Shown here in pieces: positions 21,546 to 23,828 of a stretch of 23,828 nucleotides of DNA. Every line of letters starts with the position of its first letter. Position 1 is the first letter of the stretch. The notes under the pieces are model-generated. The model was not told the origin of the DNA and did not search any database. It saw only the letters and a list, made by a program, of their open reading frames with translations. This DNA comes from Trachelipus rathkii (Eukaryota; Arthropoda; Malacostraca; Isopoda; Trachelipodidae), in assembly GCA_015478945.1 (NCBI GenBank), contig JABUQX010013990.1, positions 12,501 to 36,328 on the forward strand, in the 5' to 3' direction. The position numbers and the translations under genes were made by a program.

Positions 21546-22080
21546 TAGAAATATGAAATTTTTTGTCAAGTAATGATTCTAATTTTTTTCTTAAAATTTA
21601 GTACATAAAAAATTAGTAATCAATTAGGAAAATAACAAAGGAATCTTTCAACTGCAAATTGTGCGTACCATATTTATTTCAATATATTCAGTTAAAAAAT
21701 TGGGCTCTACTTTTGCGGCCCTAAAAAAGCCAATTTTTAATTAATTTTCTTAAAAATAAGACAAAGCTATAGCTATATACGGAAATAAATTCAAAACTCT
21801 ATAGTTACTTTTTCATAATGTTGCTGTCTTGGCTTTCATTATTTCATCAGCAACTTGATAGTTTATTTTCTCATATAAAAATTTAAGTTCAAATTTTACA
21901 AGAGTTGCCTGGTGATTTTCCATGTTATGTCCTTCTTTATACTATTATATATATATATCTTTGACTAAAGTTCAGTTTATTTCCATTTTACCGGGGGGAG
22001 AGCTGTGTGTTTAGATTTTTTGTGCGAAAAATAACCATTTAGTTTTAAAATATATTGCAAAAAATAAATTAACCTTGTTT
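21546..22080. other. Unique AT-rich sequence inside the possible hAT
   Basis: A minus-strand frame of 36 codons (21813-21923, MENHQATLVKFELKF...) is open but too short to trust. Nothing else is recognised. Confidence 0.4.
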
Positions 22081-22353
22081 TGATATTTTATTTACTATAT
22101 TTATATATATATAATTATATTATATTTATATATTATTATATATATATAATATTAATATATATATGCTACTTATTATATTATATATATATATTTAATATTA
22201 TATATATATATTTATTAATTATATATTTAGTATATAATAGATGAGAATAGAGATAGAGAGATGTAAATTTGAGATATATTAGAGAGATATAGGATATATA
22301 GATGAAGAGATAGAGATGATATATATATATAAATACTTAGATATATATATATA
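22081..22353. repeat. Degenerate TA and GATA/GAGA repeat
   Basis: TA repeat to about 22230, then GAGATAGAGAGAT-type words (22240-22320), then TA again. Confidence 0.75.
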
Positions 22354-22450
22354 CAGGGTGGGAGGACAAATTCACTTAAATTAGTAGTGCAGAATTTATT
22401 ATCTTTCAAGAACTGTTTTGGCTTCTAAGCATTCGAAATTTGATGACTCC
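22354..22450 (+). mobile_element. Solo mariner-like terminal repeat
   Basis: TA followed by CAGGGTGGGAGGACAAATTC, within TA repeat, then about 80 bp of unique sequence that runs back into AT repeat. The start matches the CAGGGTG tip of mariner ends (compare CAGGGTGT at 3109). No transposase or second end is found in the remaining 1.4 kb. Confidence 0.45.
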
Positions 22451-23180
22451 CTAGATATATAATATATAATTTTATTATTTTTAGCTTTTGCTTTATACTG
22501 AAATGGTAGTTTATTAACCTCAGCATTAGCAAATTTGTATCACCTTGAAATAATAAAACATAAATAAGTGATCCTCTTAATAATTTTTTATATAATGGCA
22601 CATACATATATGATACTAATTATAATATGAATATAAAAAATTATATATAGGTTTAAATTTTATTGTCTAATAGTAGTAATAATTATTATATTTAGATATT
22701 GATATTAATTTTTTAAGAAAATATAATTGTATAATTTTATATATATTATCAATATAATACTTTCCATGCTAAGAGGAGTTTATTGCAAGTTCGTGTTAAT
22801 TGGGAAGCGAACAGATGAATACATACATTCGAGTATGTAATAAAAGAAAATGTGTAAATATTCTTTTTTTTTCAGTATGTATAATTTACATAGCTTAGCC
22901 ATATTATAATTAAAATAAGAATATTTTAAGATAAGTGTATTATCCGTTAATTTAAATAATTATATATTTATAGATTAATATTAATATAAGATATTATAAT
23001 AATGATATATGGTAGGAATAATAAATAAATATTATATTACTAATTAGTAATTAAATGACTAGAAATAATTATATTAATATAATATTAAGATATTAAGTTA
23101 TATAATATAGATAGTTTAATGATAGTATTAGATTGAAGTAATATATATATATATATATTATTTATATAATAACATAATAA
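22451..23180. other. AT-rich sequence, no gene
   Basis: AT-rich with broken TA runs (about 22940-23165) and a unique island (22765-22860). No motif recognised. Confidence 0.55.
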
Positions 23181-23828
23181 TAAGGCCTTCTCGCACATTT
23201 GTGGGACCAAGGCGATAAAGTACTACGAAGCACACTCTATCTCTAGAAAGTGATCTTGACAATAAAATTTGTGAGGTATAAAACTTTTATAAAAAAATCA
23301 TATAATTAAATAATTAATATAAAACTTAAAATGAATTCTTCATTTATTAAAAATTCTTTAGGAGAAAATATAATATAATAAGTTTGCGCCTAGCTTTAAA
23401 GATATGTTTAAAATTTTATCATTGTCTTGAAAATTATTTTATTACATACCACATTAAATACTGTATGTGAAAATACCATAATAAAATGTAATAAAAAAAA
23501 TAAATAAATAAAATAAATATAATAATGGAGTTCGGATATAATCAAATTATAATACATATAATAAAGAATTAAACTTATATAATTATATATATCAATTTTT
23601 TTATTTATTTTCAAACTCTATTAATATTGAAAATTAAAACAAGATCTCTGGATTAATTCTCCATTCCTTTAAATATCTGAAGATATGTTTGTACAATATG
23701 AATTAGATGCTCTCAATATATTAGGTGAAACTAGTTCCATATCTCAAGCGCGCCACACCATATGTAGTGGGAGTTATTGTGTGGATGCTGTGTCCTCGGT
23801 CAATGTGTAGGTGGGTGATTCTCGGGGG
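23181..23828. other. AT-rich to mixed sequence at the window end
   Basis: Small GC-richer islands at 23185-23275 and 23745-23828. The last one is GT-rich and runs off the edge, so a partial feature there cannot be judged. Confidence 0.45.

Overview
This is a eukaryotic, repeat-dominated intergenic window with no intact host gene that I can support. The organism is most likely an arthropod, and a decapod crustacean is my best guess. That guess rests on very long (TA)n and (ATT)n microsatellites, an AT-rich background, and decayed LINE and Tc1/mariner copies whose protein motifs resemble families I associate with decapods and insects. It is inference, not something the sequence proves.

Layout. 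1-2160: three non-LTR retrotransposon fragments end to end: a plus-strand endonuclease piece, a long minus-strand RT relic of about 1.9 kb, and a minus-strand FADD-type RT piece. 2198-3108: (ATT)n and very long (TA)n tracts. 3109-4768: a nearly intact 1660-bp Tc1/mariner element with about 124-bp terminal inverted repeats. Its transposase has D...D(41)D spacing and one frameshift. 4769-5300: (TA)n, (GA)n, a possible hAT terminus and (ATT)n. 5301-7060: largely featureless except for a 33-bp minisatellite. 7150-7830: a C-poor, degenerate GATA tract. 8080-8980: the C-terminal end of another LINE. 9180-9420: a hAT-like terminus carrying nine AAGTAC motifs. 9430-10340: scrambled AT repeat. 10346-about 12005: a second, decayed mariner, with an (ATT)30 tract inside its transposase, the second catalytic Asp changed to Gly, and the third lost in a deletion. 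12006-15258: degenerate AT repeat with short unique islands. 15259-about 16582: a third, older Tc1/mariner relic (D...D(37)E spacing), interrupted by a 139-bp SINE-like, A-tailed, structured insert with an 11-bp target duplication. 16583-23828: mostly AT repeat, with possible hAT and mariner ends, one possible host exon on the minus strand (19050-19331), and an unidentified GC-richer island (20765-21037).

How the parts relate. The genes present are parasites of the genome, not a pathway. The informative content is the order of events: LINEs truncated against one another, a young mariner in a TA tract, a microsatellite grown inside a dead transposase, and a retroposed small RNA inside an older transposase. 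I found no tRNA, rRNA, CRISPR array or novel multi-gene system.
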